Part shown: positions 1 to 13,835 of the stretch, piece after piece
Numbering within the stretch: the first letter of the stretch is position 1
Layout: each line of letters begins with the position of its first letter
Source of the DNA: Druceiella hillmani
Lineage: Eukaryota; Arthropoda; Insecta; Lepidoptera; Hepialidae
Direction: 5' to 3'
DNA: 64,000 nt
Assembly: GCA_039881145.1 (NCBI GenBank)
Contig: JAYKKI010000067.1
Coordinates: 816,001 to 880,000 of the forward strand
Program-made: the position numbers and the translations under genes
The notes under the pieces: generated by a model
The model's database searches: none
Told to the model about the DNA's origin: nothing
What the model saw: the letters and a program-made list of their open reading frames with translations, nothing else

Positions 1-1650
1 TTTGTCTTTGTTTACTGCTGTTAGATATTAATTTCTTTAGAGAAAAGGGTTCGTAGATACAAAGAAATTCACGTTTATTCCACATTTAGTGAATACATCG
101 ACTGACAAAACTCGGTTATGCAAAATAAACTTTGGACTTTTTATCGCCTTTAAGTGATATATTGTTTTAGTATAAAATAGCAATCAGTTTGAATTCTTCT
201 TCTGTGCAAGAATTTTCGACGAATGTCGTAGATATGCATAGCGAATCATAATGAAAAAATCGGAATGGCACATAATCTTGAACAAGGTATATATTAACAT
301 TAATTATAAAAGAAACAAAACTATTTTAAATCTTTCCTTTCAATATAATATCAATTTCAGCAAAAAAACTTTTTAATTTTTTTAAAATAAATCGACTTGA
401 GGATAAATTTTAAGGTAAATAATTTTTAATTCTACTAATAATTTTAGATGTGTGACGTGGTGCACTGATTTAAGGTGGGAAATTTTTCATAAATTTTGAA
501 TACAAGAGATGATCAAAATTAAAAGACTATTTCCGGGAAGATCCCGGAATTCCGGAAGAGTTAGCAACCTTAGTAATTGACTCAAGTGCTTTGTTAGTTT
601 AAATCCGTGAAGTCATGCAAGTATATATTTTTATAATATTTTCTATAATTTAAAAATTGACTAAGAGCTACTTTTCAGCTTGGTTTTTCCTCCTTTAATT
701 CAGAAGACATGTGTTACTTAATTTATTCTGCGTCTGTGGAAAGTAAAAATAATTATCTCTCTTGTCCCCGTACCTGATATTAAATAAAGTAATATAATTT
801 AAAAAGTGATGCTAGACGACAGAGTTTCTGGCTTCTAGTAACATCAATTGTCTCTCATTTTTAGTAGTACTTTAGTAGTTTTCTAATAAGTTAGTGTAAA
901 CCGACCAATTAAACTGTGAGTGTTTACTGGCGAATTCTCTTCGTTTATTTTCATTATTGCAATAATATATAAGCTTAGCTTTTTTGTACTGTGGTTGACA
1001 TTTTGAGTCACATAGCTTGAATTATTCAAAAATATATAACGATTTTTATGACAACTTATGAATTTAAATAGATTTATTCGTTTCGTCAAAATGTAGAAAA
1101 AATCTCAAATCTTTACCTAATTATATAAGACTCCATTTTACACAGTTATGTAAAAATATCGTACGACCATTTATTGAATATATGGAAAATATAATGCAAA
1201 ACAATGTAATATAAATAAGATCCAGTAAAGTAGAAATGTGAACAATTAGTAGTTCACCAATATAAAATATTCAGAAAATATACAGTTATAGTGCATGTTA
1301 GTTTCAGATGATAAAGTTCTATTTGAACTATGAATGAACCCCACCATAACTCGTTTAATTCAATCAGCTCAGACAGATTTAATGATAAAATTAAAGAAAG
1401 TAACCAAAAAAGGTAAACATTTGTCAACAAATTTAGATAAAAATATAAAACAAACAATTTTTATCAGCATTTTTTTAATTTGTAATCCTATAGATTTTAA
1501 TTTTTCTAAGAATCATTTTATCCAAGAAGGAAGGATATAGGATGCAAAGTATACAGACAGCTATCAATTCACGAGGGGATATAGTATGATTGCAAACGTG
1601 GATGATTGTAGTTAAATGTATATGAATCAGGCGGATGGTGGGTGCGATAC

Positions 1651-1758
1651 CTGTCGAAGACGAGCGTTGCAGGCGCGGGTAACAGCCCTGGCACTGCCAG
1701 TAACGGTTGTACGACTTGTCCAACGGCACGTTTCCGTTCGCGTCCTCGTTACACAGTG
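1651..1758 (-). pseudogene. Degraded duplicate of the exon at 50786-50906
   Basis: The sequence aligns along its whole length with the functional exon, and both splice-site dinucleotides are kept (acceptor ..cag at the right, donor GTATCG at the left). A 13-base deletion removes the segment for the fourth cysteine (CPAML) and shifts the frame. Upstream of it the reading is LCNEDANGNVPLDKSYNRYW then QCQGCYPRLQR: the second cysteine of the domain has become Tyr, one Gly became Asp and another became Cys. 108 bases remain against 121. The change of a disulfide cysteine plus the frameshift mark it as dead. It lies in the left copy of the tandem duplication. Confidence 0.93.
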
Positions 1759-4700
1759 CTGAAATTAAATGCATAGGTTTTTATTAACAGTTCGACCATA
1801 AGAAATATTTACACACCAGGTATATTTAGAAATAGTAAATTGACAAAAAACGCATGAAAAATAGGAGCAGAGTGTTTGAATCAGACGGAGAAATAAACAT
1901 AGGTAAAAATGCAGAGAAAATTTAAACAGAGTGTTTGAATAAGACAGGAAAATAAACGTTGAAGAACGTCTAGAGAAAATAGGTAAAGAATGCTATAAAA
2001 ATAGCAATGGAGTACATAAATCAAACGGAGAAATAAATACTGAAAAAAGTGTACAATATGATGTATAGTGGAAGAGAATAAAAGGAAGTTAAATAAATTC
2101 CTTAAAAGGGTAGTGCAAGAGGTTCCATTAAGGTAACAAAAACGGCTTACCTATTCTGATTGTAACAAAGGGTAGGGAGTCTGGAAAGAAACATGTAAAG
2201 CATCGGTTGCATACATATACGCATACCAGATTGTTGTTATGAATATTTCCACGGGTAATATTATAAATATAATTGTAAGCAGATTACAATAAATAGTTAA
2301 ACATCATTTCCGTTCAGTAAACTAGAGGAAGTATACCATAGTTAAACGGATGACAACGGTTTTACTAAGTTTTCACTGAAAAAATTGAGAGCAATTAATT
2401 CCAAGTCACTTTTGACATTATCTACTGTGAATTAACATTTATTCCAAATGGGAAACCACGTCTGTTCAAATTTATTCCAAGGAAATACAATGATAAGAAA
2501 AAAAATGTTATGTCTGTCTGCATTGTTTTGGAATCGTGTCCCATCTAGTCTTTAAAATCATATGTAATATTAAAAATATACTGCTTCTATATTTACATAA
2601 TATCAGTGCACGTAATTTGATAATGGCAATCATAATTTAATATAAAAAGTGCGATTTGCGCTATGTTGTTAAGAATTTGAAAGCAATTACTTGATTTCAT
2701 TTTGTTGTTGATATTTCATTAAAAATCTTTTTTTTTATTTCGTTTATAGATGCCAATAACTGAGAGAAATAAATTCATACGAATTTTTGCGTTTCACATC
2801 ACTATTTGTAATATAGAGTTCTTATAAAAACATGAAATTTTTGTTCATCCCTAACAAGAATTTTTTTTGGAGATTATTTGACATGGAGACTGGAAATATA
2901 GACATAACTGCAAAAAAATTGTGATCCACTAGGGCAATTGACTTTTTTTATTTGCTGTTTTTAATAAAAAAATAATTTACAAAAGAATTAAAAAATCGGT
3001 AAAAATAATCGAGTTATTAACTTCTCTAAGTTTAATGTCATTGATAACGAGCGGATATGTCCCTTTCTCGTGTACACTCGTAGAATACAATGACCCTTAC
3101 TGTAAATGTAATCGCGATTCACTAATATCAACCTCGTCTAGATGTTAAATTTAATTCCTTGTAACTCGATCCATTATTGAGATTCATTTTAATTTTTTTT
3201 TACTTCACATCAGCTTTTATCTTAAAACAATAATCTATGGAATAAAAAATAAATCGAATATTCTTTTAAAGGAATTATATATTAAAAGTTAAGTTCCCAT
3301 TTTTCGAGGAGCAGTTCGTGGGGTGAGATAAGAAGTGAGGAACATTGTTTTAAATGAAACGTTATTAAAATAGGAATTAAAAAGTATGTATTTTTTTTTT
3401 AAGAAATTGTAATTTTTTGCTTGGAAAAAGGACCCTGAAAATGATTGTTTGGAAAAACTTTTTAAAACTTTGTAAGAACTTTTTAACGAAGTTCACATAG
3501 AAAAAAGAATTATCAGAATTACTAACCGGAAGCGGTTTTTCTGTCAAAACAATCGACTGTTTAAATATATATTACAACCATAATTTAGTGTAATGTTTTG
3601 ATACAACTTAATTTCTTTACAATGAACATCAACAATTTAACAATTATTTCTTTTTATTTTCATTATTTGATAATTATATTATAAATTCTCTATAACTCAG
3701 ATAATTCGAAAATTATCCATCAATTAAATGTTGTGCCCAAGTCGCACGCGACATTTAATGTATTCTTCGATACTTTCATGTGTCTCCAGTACGGTACGAA
3801 ACAATAATCGCGTAAATTCGACTTACAGTTGCGCGATTCATAATTCGCGGCAATATTACAGCCGTATGAAGATTAACATGAAAAATAATCGTCGTAATCG
3901 AAGTCGAGTCTACTCATTGAAAATTAGCCGAAATTCCGAGATCGTTTGCAATTATCTCCAAGAATTATGTTTTTGTCAAATTCACTTTTTTATCCTGACG
4001 CAAACTCTGCATTGCATTAAAAATATTTATGGCGAATTTTCTCATGTCGATTTGTATCACTTAAGTGGCGCTCCTAGCGTCACATATTGTTACTTTTGAC
4101 TTTTCTATCAATTGTTTTCCGAAACGACTAACGAATTTTTTTAACTTTTATATGTTAAAAAATATAAAAACTTTGAAAGTTGCTACATAAACGTAATACT
4201 TGCAAATTTACAATCAATATGCGAGTATGAACGCGAACATATGTAGCGTTACTGATCACAAAAATACATCATAACTGTGTAACATATCAATTAAAAATAA
4301 TTAAATAGTGTTCACTATATAATTAATTAATTTTTGAAAATATAATAATCAAGGCATAATTTTTCGTCTGTCCTTAAAAGCTTTTGCGATGAAGTTATTG
4401 TAAATGCCTGGAAAATACCATCACTGTAAAAGCTATGAACAAGCTGATTATAAAACTCAATATCAGCGAAAGCCTTTAATTAGATGCGAGCTCCACGTCG
4501 TAAATTATCACGCATGAAGCGTCGCTTCTCAGGAGCGCGGGTCGGGCAGTTCGGTTAATGTAATTCGTAAAGTAATTGAAAATGAAAATACGTCACACAA
4601 ATTACGTTTCGTAGAAACAGTATGACTGCTATTAATGATTGGTTCAGGAATGGGTGGCCGATACTATGTGTGGCATTAAAATTATTATTTTGTATTTGAA

Positions 4701-6589
4701 GCACTAAAGTAAATTTCCGCGTTATAATAAATGAGCTGTTACAAAACTCATGAATCTATTGCTTTACGACAACTTTTGTTGGGGCAATAAATGGTATTTA
4801 ATCTTACTATAAATATAAAAGAAAATATAACGCATTTTGTTTAGATTTTAACAATGACAGACTTTATTTATGACGGAAGGTTAATCTCGTTATGAGCTTT
4901 AAGATTTGTTTTTTATCCACAGCAAGTATTCTTCGATATTCTAGTTTCAGCAGACAATATATTTTATAGTCTTTACATATATCGTTGATGAAAACTTTTC
5001 ATTTAAGTTATTTGAACAGAAATGTATGTTCTAAATCAATTAATAATATATAAGTGAAGGTTTATTTGACCAACATGTTGAAATGTCATTATTTCTCTTC
5101 TACTAATTGAGCATTGTCCTGCAAATTAAACGTAGACAAGTTAATTAAGAATGTGAGAGCTTCTTTTTACACAACAGACACAGACAAGGAAGATAATATT
5201 GTATTTATTTCAATAATCTCTCATTAAAAAATATCAAATTTACTACATTCGTATATCAATTATTTTCTATGACCCTTTTGCATTTGACGAATTTTTGAAT
5301 ACAATATTTTTGCTAATTATGCTAAAATGTTTACTGGTGATTCAATCTCAGAAATACCATCAGGCCATTGTAAGGAGTAAAACGTTACAAAATTATTTTA
5401 AAAAATATGTTTTTTTGCTATAAAATATTTCAATATTTTTTAAAGTTAATTTAAAATAAATATATTCCTAATTTAAGATCCAAAATATTTAATGCATGAA
5501 CGTCCCACGGAGTTAAAAAGGAATGAAACACCTGTTGATCACAAGTCATGTATTATGTGATTGTATTAAGGATTAAGGTATTGAAATACCAAGATATTGA
5601 AAGGATTTCTCCAAAATATATTAAACTGGCTTTTCCTGGTCGTTACTGTCAAAAGTAAAACGCGAGCATCAACCATCATATTTTTTAAGATTGAAATCAC
5701 ATTTCATGTATACAGTAGTTTTAATGTGTAAAGTTCTGAAACTGCTAAAACAAGGTTTTCTTCGAGAAAGAATGAGACAAGTGACACGCCTTGAAATCTT
5801 TCTGTATGTCAAGTTAATGGTTTCGGCTGGAGAGATTATAACAGCCTATTACTATTACCTACAAAAATACAGACAATCACAAGATCGGTGTGTTGAACGT
5901 GTACTCATTTAACATTGCTTCTTAACATACTTTCCTTCTTAGGAGATGGCGTTCCGTGGCGGTTTGAGAAATAAACACTCCAAATATTATATAGAACTTG
6001 CAAATTGACATTGAAGGGAGTAGCTATTGAAATTAAACTTCTAACCAATTTTATGCAACTTTGGCGAAGTCTCAACTAATTACGTGAGTTATGATACGTC
6101 AACAGAGCAAGTGATTGTCAATTTCAGATCAAATCTCCAGCGTTTTTATATCGATGTTCCTCAAATTTCGTGAACAGCATTGCAGCTGTATTCAACTTTC
6201 CAAGGTCACTTGTAACTTCTAAATTAAACTAAACGTTGAATTTTCTTATCTTTATTCTTTGCAGCTCTATATGATCACGGTCTGTACCTACGGCTCTCTT
6301 AAATGTAAATTGTATGGACATTTATTAATTTCAACTTTTTGTTTTGTTGTAACTCTTGAGAAAGCTCCAATTCATTCAACATGAATGCGTTTCATTTCAA
6401 AAAATTGCACTTAACCATTAAATGGGAAATTTCCAAGTTTTCGGGATTCGTATCCAACTAATACAGCATTTTTAAGTATCACAGCCTTCTTTCTCAGAAA
6501 CAGCATATCGCATAAATTTGAAATTTTATATAGTAATGAATCTAATTAACACGTAAATGTGTGAATAGCTAAGACTTAAAATTTTAAAA

Positions 6590-7240
6590 ATATTTACATT
6601 TACATTTTAGGGGATTAAGTTAAATAAACGTAAAAAAAATTAAGTTTTAGAATAGTGATCTATCGTTTGAAAGAGCTACTTATAAGGGTACATAAATATT
6701 TTTTTTTATTTTAGGTAGCAAGTCTTCAGAGATATACTGAAAATATAAATAAAAATGTGCCACTCCCTTATTTACAAAAATGGCTATTTTGAAAATTTTT
6801 ATTTTTTTAGAAAGAAAACATATTGCCTACTATATCTTTCACAGATGCATATTAAAAAAAATTAGGAGATATGGCAATGAATTAACGGTTTTCAGATTGT
6901 TTTCTTTTCTTGTGCTGTGAGGCCTAGCTTCTTGCCTAATTTCATGATTCTAGGCCAATGAGAAGTACTCAGAAGGTTATGATTTATTCGAAAGTATCAA
7001 AATGTGCGGCATAAATGGCTGTATTTATAAGTTTATTACATTAACTTAGGAGCTTGATTTTTTTACCGATCAAGGGACCGTAAACCTAGGTATTTGATAT
7101 TAATTTCAAACTGATATCTCCACGCGTTCCTGAAAAAAAGGGTATTGACACACAGACGGACGGACAACGAAGTGATTCTATAAAGGTTCCTTTTTTCCTT
7201 TTGAGAATTTACGGAAACGTAAAAACAGGGTTTTTAGAAG
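6590..7240 (+). repeat. Interspersed repeat with gacggac tail (left duplicate copy)
   Basis: Contains the blocks tttcatgattctaggccaat, atctccacgcgttcctga, acagacggacggacaacgaagtga and a degenerate gttccttttttccttttgag end. I recognise this as a very common lepidopteran interspersed repeat, from memory and without a database name. The copy is shared by both duplicates. Confidence 0.7.
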
Positions 7241-8459
7241 CATTTGCTAAGATTGTAGGGAAAATATAACAATGATTTCGGATAGCCTAATTTTTAAGAT
7301 ATACTCTATAACATAAATATTCCCCTTAATTATGTTAGGTATTGTTAAATGTTTATGGTTACTAATAATAAAGTAAATTAACTTCAAAAGTATTACGGAC
7401 TACTCCATGCACGAGCTAGTCTTTCAATATCAAGTGAAGGTTCGCTTTATACATGTCATTATATACATAAATATTTTATTCTTATATGTTGGTCAACTAT
7501 ATCTCTATCTTGCCAAACTGTAGAAAAATTTGAACCCTGACGTTCAAAATTATTTTTACAAACGTATCATGAAGTATGAAGATCGTGTAAAAAGTTTATC
7601 TTAACACAATTACTTTATAAGCTTGCCTTTCACATGGGTCTCGAAAATCTCTAACTGGATTAGGGACGAGAGTTGAAACGTTTTTCTAAAATGTAAGCGG
7701 GGCTGTTGGGATGATATATTTACCGTCTTTGTTAATATTTATCATTGGAGTTATTACCCCATTATCTATCTAACTACCAAATAATTAATTTGAAATTTAG
7801 ATATTGGGTATTAAATTTATAGTATCAAATGTATTTTTACAGCTATAACTTTAATGGTTCCAGCAGTTTGTAGATCAGAATTATTATAAATCTATACAAA
7901 TTTTGTTTACCTGACCCAAAACTTCGAAAAGTATTTGGAAATTAAGGAAATGAAGGCTTTTCATAGTACAGTATTCAAGAAGTATCTGCAAAGAAAGTAA
8001 CAAAACGATGTTTTTGTTAAATTAATTAATGATATCATTAGTAGAACAAAACATCTTAATATAATTATCATGTACTTTCACGAGATAGGTATTGAAAACT
8101 GGTTCTTTAAAAGATAATACTGTATAGTTATATAAAAGTTAAACAATTCTATGGTTGATATATGTTTCACATTGTTGACTATCTTTTTTTTAAAATAAGT
8201 TTTACTTGCTTTTATTCATGCTTCGACGAATGTCAAATATAGGACGCAGTTCGTCAAAACACAAAAATTTGCGTTTAAGTCGATGGGAGCCTATTTATCG
8301 TTATATTTATAAGTTTTATTTCAGTGAGTCGTATAGTTTTTGATATGTTTCCCAGTGTTGTCTGCTTTATGAATTATTAGGTAAATATATTACAATTTCT
8401 TTTTTAAATAGATTATATTAATTGCGTACTTTGTTTTGAGAGAATTATGTTGAGTAAAT

Positions 8460-8560
8460 TTTAGAAGTATTTGTAATGTCACCGCTAAACTCCCTTCAAG
8501 TCAAAGCAAAGTTTATTTTTTACATGGCATTGTGGTACTTTAGCTCTATCTATACGTGTT
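8460..8560 (+). pseudogene. Further truncated copy of the mariner relic in the left duplicate
   Basis: Positions 8474-8530 (taatgtcaccgctaaactcc onward, to tttacatggcatt) match 58128-58187. The sequence then jumps to the counterpart of about 58350 (ctatacgtgttagataccgac). The middle with the PDLSPS block has been deleted. Confidence 0.7.
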
Positions 8561-10710
8561 AGATACCGACGGTCCTTATATAATTAACGACATATATATA
8601 TACATATCTTCTTATTTATTAGGAGTTCCTAAGCAAAGAAGCTAAAATAAAGCAGAGTCATATGATAAAGCATAGTTTTGAAAGTTTTAAAAATTTTTAG
8701 AAACCAACAAGCGAAGTTATAAGACACTATGTTGTTTCTTTAAAAGGACATAAGGCACGTATTCATGAAATAAATTTTATGAAGTATAAAAAGAATTCAA
8801 AACATCGCATTAGATAAAATATTCGTAGTGCGGTTTTAGTACACCTTTATACACATGTAAAAATTGAATAGTACACAGTTATTACATTATTTACAAATAT
8901 TAATATTATTGTTTACCATGTAAATATTTCACAAGTATATTTTCCACAAGCGTAGAGCTATTATGAATTACTGAAAAACTACAGGATTTAGAATTATTGC
9001 GGTGATTTTCCAGCAAATATTAGGTAAACTTCTAGTAGGTCTGTTTTTACTTCATAATTTTTACTGTGGCAGTTTCTAAAGTCGGAGGAAAGACGTACTT
9101 TTGTTGATATTTTAATAAATATTTCTTAAACTATCTTACAGAAAATTCGAATTAATTTAGAATCCGTAAAATTTTCTCATCCAATTAAAGTATCACATAT
9201 TAAATTGAATAGTTAGTTTTCTATTACTTAATTTATTCCCTCCATATTTCCATTAATAATTTACATAGGTTAGTCGCTTTACAGCAACGATATCAAAAAG
9301 ATTTATGCTTAAATTTGATTTAAAATGTATTTAGCCCCTGCTTACAAATGAAAGACGATATAAACATAAAGGAATATAGTAACTTATATCGAACTTTGAT
9401 TTGTAACAGTGGAAAAAGTGAAAAAATATCAAACTCACCCCTTTTATAAACAATGACCTCAACCCATTTCTCTTGTCCTTTTGTAAGTACAAACAATCAA
9501 ATATTCAACTCCTACGTAAGTAATTTATGCCAACTGAAGTACCTAAGCCATTTTGTATAAAACTGTGTTATTTAAATAACTGAACCTGGAGTGAATTAGG
9601 TAACTTAGTGAAATACCGTAAAAATAACTGCTTTAAACAACCACTCCAATACAGAGTATCGTTTACTGCGCCATCTATCAAAAGTAACCAATACTATATG
9701 GATAATTTTTTTAGTTAACATACAATCAACGTGCCGAACGAAGCCATATAGTCACAACTGTTAATAATACGACAAGATCATCAATTTTAATCAAGCATGA
9801 ACCCACCAAGTGTCTCTAGTTAAAAAGTGCTTCGTAGTTCTAAGTAGATTCTGAAGGGGACGAAGTTATATTAAATATTGTAAAATAAAATCCGTGAATG
9901 TACCTGAATAAAAAGAATAGTTACGTGAAAGAACTAAAAATTAAAATTAAAAAAAGTCCATGAACGTACAGTTTAAGTGAAAACGTAATTCGATAAAAGT
10001 GAACATTTTAATAACGAATTGCCAAGATCAAATATATTACTAAATTATTGGCGGTGAATAACAAATATTTGACAATATTGTTCAAATGCTGCATATAATT
10101 GGGACTAAAATGTCTAGAGTATTAGAAACACCAGATCGTCAGTACGCGACATCAGAAAGACTGAATTGACATATATTATGAAAGATATAAACTGGGACTT
10201 TCCAAGATGTAAACTGGAATACTTTGAAACCTGCTAGTTTGATAGATACGTAAATACATAATGGGATTTTTATGTACTCTAATAATAAAAGTGGAGCCAA
10301 ATGTGTCGACTTTATGCGAAAAGACGATATGAAATCTTATATTATGAAATTGCAACCAATTTCGCATAGGGTTACCATTAGACATGCTAATAAAAAGCAA
10401 TTTAATAGACCTTAGTCAAGTTGGATACTTCTTAAAGCATACTACAAATTTTCGTATCCCTTGGTTTTAAAGCAGAGAGTACATTAGTGCAACTGACTAT
10501 AATACGGTCAAAAAGCAATTGGATGTAATGGACACGAAATAACCATAAACGTATTAAAAATAATATATATTTTATCAGCCATTTCGAGGAAATCCACACA
10601 GGCGTCGTTCCTTTTGCTTGTTAGTGAATGTGGTACGGAGTGAGCAAGCGATGTTACAATCAACGAACTATTTAGCATTTTGTATAAATATTTTTATAAA
10701 CTTACATACA

Positions 10711-10764
10711 TACACAAACACACACACACACACGCGCACACACTCACACACGCCCACACACACA
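10711..10764. repeat. (CA)n microsatellite in the left duplicate
   Basis: Interrupted cacacac run with cgcgcac and cgccc variants. Confidence 0.95.
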
Positions 10765-11377
10765 CGAATATAAAGAAAAGCTGCAATACTCTTATTTCAG
10801 TGACAGGTCCTAACATAATTTAAAAATATATCACAAATTTGCATCGGACTACACAAAAGAACTTTTCCTTATGTATAATCGACTTTTTTAAGTTTGTTGC
10901 AAGATATTCTGAGTAAGAGATATCAAAATAAATAAAAATTATCTAAGAAGTCTGAAAATTAATTAAAATAGGTTTCTTCATTCTTTTCAAAGACGTTAAC
11001 CCAATTGTAGAATTGCGAATATATCTAGAATAAATACAATTTTTTTTAACTTTCTTTTAAAAGGGGACCTCGATCCAAAGCATCCATTTCTAAAATCCAC
11101 CCGGAAAATTATAGAAAGAGGTTGTGGTATAACAACGTACAGGGATGGTAAGGGTGTTTTGTTTAGCTAAGGATTTAATCTTTAGTTTAACTGTGGAACA
11201 AATTATAAACAAATGGTATCCGTGACATTCTAATGCGTTCGCAGTTTTTATTCCAGTAAAGTTTCAAATATTTATGTTATAATGAAGTATTGAAAGAAAA
11301 ATTAAAGTTGAAGTCACATTTAAACCCAAAGCTAGATGACTGACTACGCTAGAGCTGTGCTTTCGAATTATATTCAC

Positions 11378-11531
11378 GGTGTTTCTGGAAAACCATCTAC
11401 GTTCTTGGGCCAGTCGCAGAAGTGAGCGTGCTCGTGGTAGAGTAGTCCGCCAATACAGAGCTGCGTGTGCGCATGTTTGTGTCCAAATATGCCCTACAGC
11501 CAGTCGCAGTCCTCAGTGCCGAATAGCAGGC
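11378..11531 (-). pseudogene. Degraded duplicate of the exon at 63389-63577
   Basis: The match to the functional exon is collinear, but three lesions break it. TAC to TAG makes a stop straight after CDWL. A 36-base deletion removes the stretch containing the RYWTCWNG core and its cysteine. A one-base insertion near the 3' end replaces the last cysteine (GGT TTT CCA instead of GGT TGC CAG) and shifts the frame. 154 bases remain against 189, exactly the expected difference. The acceptor (ttgacag) and donor (GTGAATAT) are still present. Flanks on both sides are homologous to those of the functional exon, so it arose by segmental duplication, not retroposition. Confidence 0.94.
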
Positions 11532-12589
11532 CTGTCAAAGGAATAAACTTTCAATAATTATAAAGACATAAATTGAAATATACGTATGCTTAAGTAGATG
11601 TATATGTTAATGAGCCATAACAATTTAAGTGAACCCTTCATTGTTGAAGTGTCCCGAAAATTGTTAAGTTAAATATTTAAACAATTATAGTTATATTAAA
11701 TGAATATAAAAAAAAGTGCAGAAAATAAAGAAATCTACAAAAGGGTCAAACCTACATGTCGTTAATATAATAGATTGTCGGTTGTGATCTGTTTTCTGTT
11801 GCAAAATCAAACCATAGAACTATTTTGAGTTAAGCAAAGCAATCTGTTACAGCTTCATCAATATAACGAAGCCAAAACAGATTTTTTTCACGAAAATAAA
11901 ATCTACGAATAAATTTCAGAATGCAAAATACCAATCATCTTGGATGGAAAATATTAGAGAATATTAGTTACAAGAATATTCATGTCACGAGATTGGGCTC
12001 TAAAATTCCATACTTGAGAAGGAAGGAACGTGTTTCAGTGATTTTCAATATTTAAAATAAACCTTTCAAGTACGAGTAGAACGCGCATTACTAGGGTTCC
12101 GTACACACAGGTCCATATAAATATTTAACGATACATGGTATTTCTAATCATCACTATGGTATTCTTAACATTGCCTTAAGTAGTTATAGAGATAGAGACA
12201 GGTAATAATTTTTATAAATTTTCAACGAAATTTCTGGGATGGTTTATATGAATATCTAGAAAAATTGTTTTGGAATCCTTTAACTCTCTAATTTTATAAA
12301 AAATTCTAGCAATTCTTTCATTCTGCAAAAATTTCCATATTTTCAAGTTTTAAAATCAAATTCAAGTTTTTAAACCAAACGGTTCTGAGAAAATGTTTGT
12401 GTATATTTTTAGCAATGTCCCCGTAAATACTTTACATAAAATCCTAAAATAAATCATCTATCGAATTCTTATAATTCTATATTATACAATACATTAAAGA
12501 AAAATCAAGAACTATATTCGGACCTCTAAAATTTTCACATGACATTTTTTCTAGTATTCTTAATTAATATGCGTAATTGATAGTTTCTA

Positions 12590-12710
12590 CATCAAAGAGC
12601 TTCCGAGAAAAACAGCCGACAAATGAAGCGATGGACGAAGAAGTGAACGACCTATTAAGGGTTTTGTTTTTATATTTTCAAGTACGGAATTCTGAACACC
12701 GAAAAAATTC
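12590..12710 (+). repeat. Decayed tail of the same interspersed repeat family
   Basis: gatggacgaagaagtgaacg, ttaagggttttgttttt and aagtacggaattctga follow the order of the family's tail in much-mutated form. Confidence 0.4.
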
Positions 12711-13025
12711 ATGTAGCAACACGTAAAGCAGGGTTACGTAGTCATCTATATCTCTTAAAATTGTCGATTAAAGTTGCATATTACAACATATTAAAATAAT
12801 ACTATTTCTTACCATGTAAATATTAAAATCTATTGCCTAGTGTAGCTTTCACGGACATAGTAATTATGTATTTTAAAATAAAAATTTATTTTTGCAGTCA
12901 ATTCAAGTCACTTCTGTGTAACTTCTATGAACGTTTTACAGAATCAACTACATGTCACAGGGTTGTCGACTATTACCCATAAACTAGCTGAGCCTACTTA
13001 GATAATTTTCTTTTTAATGTATTTG

Positions 13026-13055
13026 TATATATATATTTATATATATATATATATT

Positions 13056-13127
<72 letters not shown>

Positions 13128-13128
13128 C
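13026..13128. repeat. (AT)n microsatellite
   Basis: Interrupted TA repeat with tttat and tac variants. Confidence 0.95.
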
Positions 13129-13199
13129 TATTGTGAATATTTCTAAAATATTCAGAAATAGCCGTTTAGCTAGTAAGGCAATAGAAAATCATAACTCTA

Positions 13200-13555
13200 A
13201 CCAAAAATAATCATTTTAAAGTTTAATATTTCCTAAATGGAGCTCCGTATCAAAAAAGTGACATTCATGACGTACCGCTTATATTTTTAAAATAATTACT
13301 CAACGATACCTCATTCAATGGGGCATGTGAAAAAAATTCATCCTCTTTTTATATAATGGAGGCAAACTAAACAATATTTTTAAAACATGTTATTTAGTGG
13401 CGTTATGAATATGTATAACCATACCAAATTTTAACTTTATAGCGCTGATAATAACCTATGAATAAATCGGCCGCATTATACAGACGGACAGACAGAAAAC
13501 GGCAGACATGAATTAACAATAAAGGTTCCTAATTTAGTTACGGAACCCTAAAAAC
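13200..13555 (+). repeat. Another interspersed repeat copy ending in a tacggaaccctaaaa motif
   Basis: The tail includes cagacggacagacagaaaac, aataaaggttcctaa and ttacggaaccctaaaaactg, the canonical end of the family. It lies just right of a long AT microsatellite. Confidence 0.55.
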
Positions 13556-13729
13556 TGTAAACATCACTTTTTTTTATTATCGTCGCTTACTTATCCAATT
13601 ATCGTTTACTTGAGAGAATGCACAAAAAAATATTATCATCATTTTTAACACGTATAAAGATTTTTAAAATTTTTTTACTCTGCATTGACTGAAACATTAA
13701 CATGAAGCATCTACTTGCAACATTTCAAG

Positions 13730-13835
13730 CGTATAAGTTTAAAACCGTAGAACCTGTGCGCCTACAGCAGACGGATGGACATAAAAAAATGTAAGGGTCC
13801 CTTTTTCACTATATAACTCTGTAAAAGTACATTTT
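13730..13835 (+). repeat. Short decayed copy of the same repeat tail
   Basis: gcagacggatggac followed by tgtaagggtccctttttcac matches the repeat tail order. Confidence 0.4.

Larger units (their letters stand above)
1..8690 (+). repeat. Left copy of a large tandem segmental duplication, part 1
   Basis: The sequence is homologous, collinear and same-strand with about 49217-58560; for example the opening tttgtctttgtttactgctg matches 49217 onward, and ctaaaataaagcagagtcat at 8642 matches 58513. Many substitutions and indels show the duplication is old. Left-copy-specific stretches include about 2905-3225 and about 5705-6520. The right copy has extra sequence at about 55890-57350. Whether the duplication continues left of position 1 cannot be seen. 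It contains a dead exon at 1651-1758. Confidence 0.9.
1759..11377 (-). other. Remnant long intron of the dead gene copy
   Basis: Lies between the two pseudo-exons and mirrors the 12.5-kb intron of the functional gene, but about 2.9 kb shorter. Besides the interspersed repeat and mariner relic listed separately, nothing coding is seen. The 123-codon plus frame at 3728-4099 is broken in the duplicate (52567-52960), so it is not a conserved gene. Confidence 0.7.
9040..11600 (+). repeat. Left copy of the segmental duplication, part 2
   Basis: Collinear with about 60800-63645. Matching anchors include actgtggcagtttctaaa at 9063 with its counterpart near 60828, aatgtggtacggagtgagca at 10627 with its counterpart near 62686, and gatccaaagcatc at 11072 with its counterpart near 63088. 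Between 10100 and 10580 the two copies have diverged strongly or been replaced. It contains the dead exon at 11378-11531. Confidence 0.88.

Noticed and set aside
1475..1774. 99-codon minus-strand open frame as an intact chitin-binding gene
   Set aside because: It is the pseudo-exon read through both splice sites; relative to the live exon it has a 13-base deletion and a lost cysteine.
3728..4099. 123-codon plus frame
   Set aside because: The collinear duplicate at 52567-52960 contains indels and stops in this frame, so it is not conserved as coding.
1651..11531. Left-copy exons as mutually exclusive alternative exons of the live gene
   Set aside because: They lie downstream of the gene's stop codon and carry frameshifts, a stop and lost cysteines.
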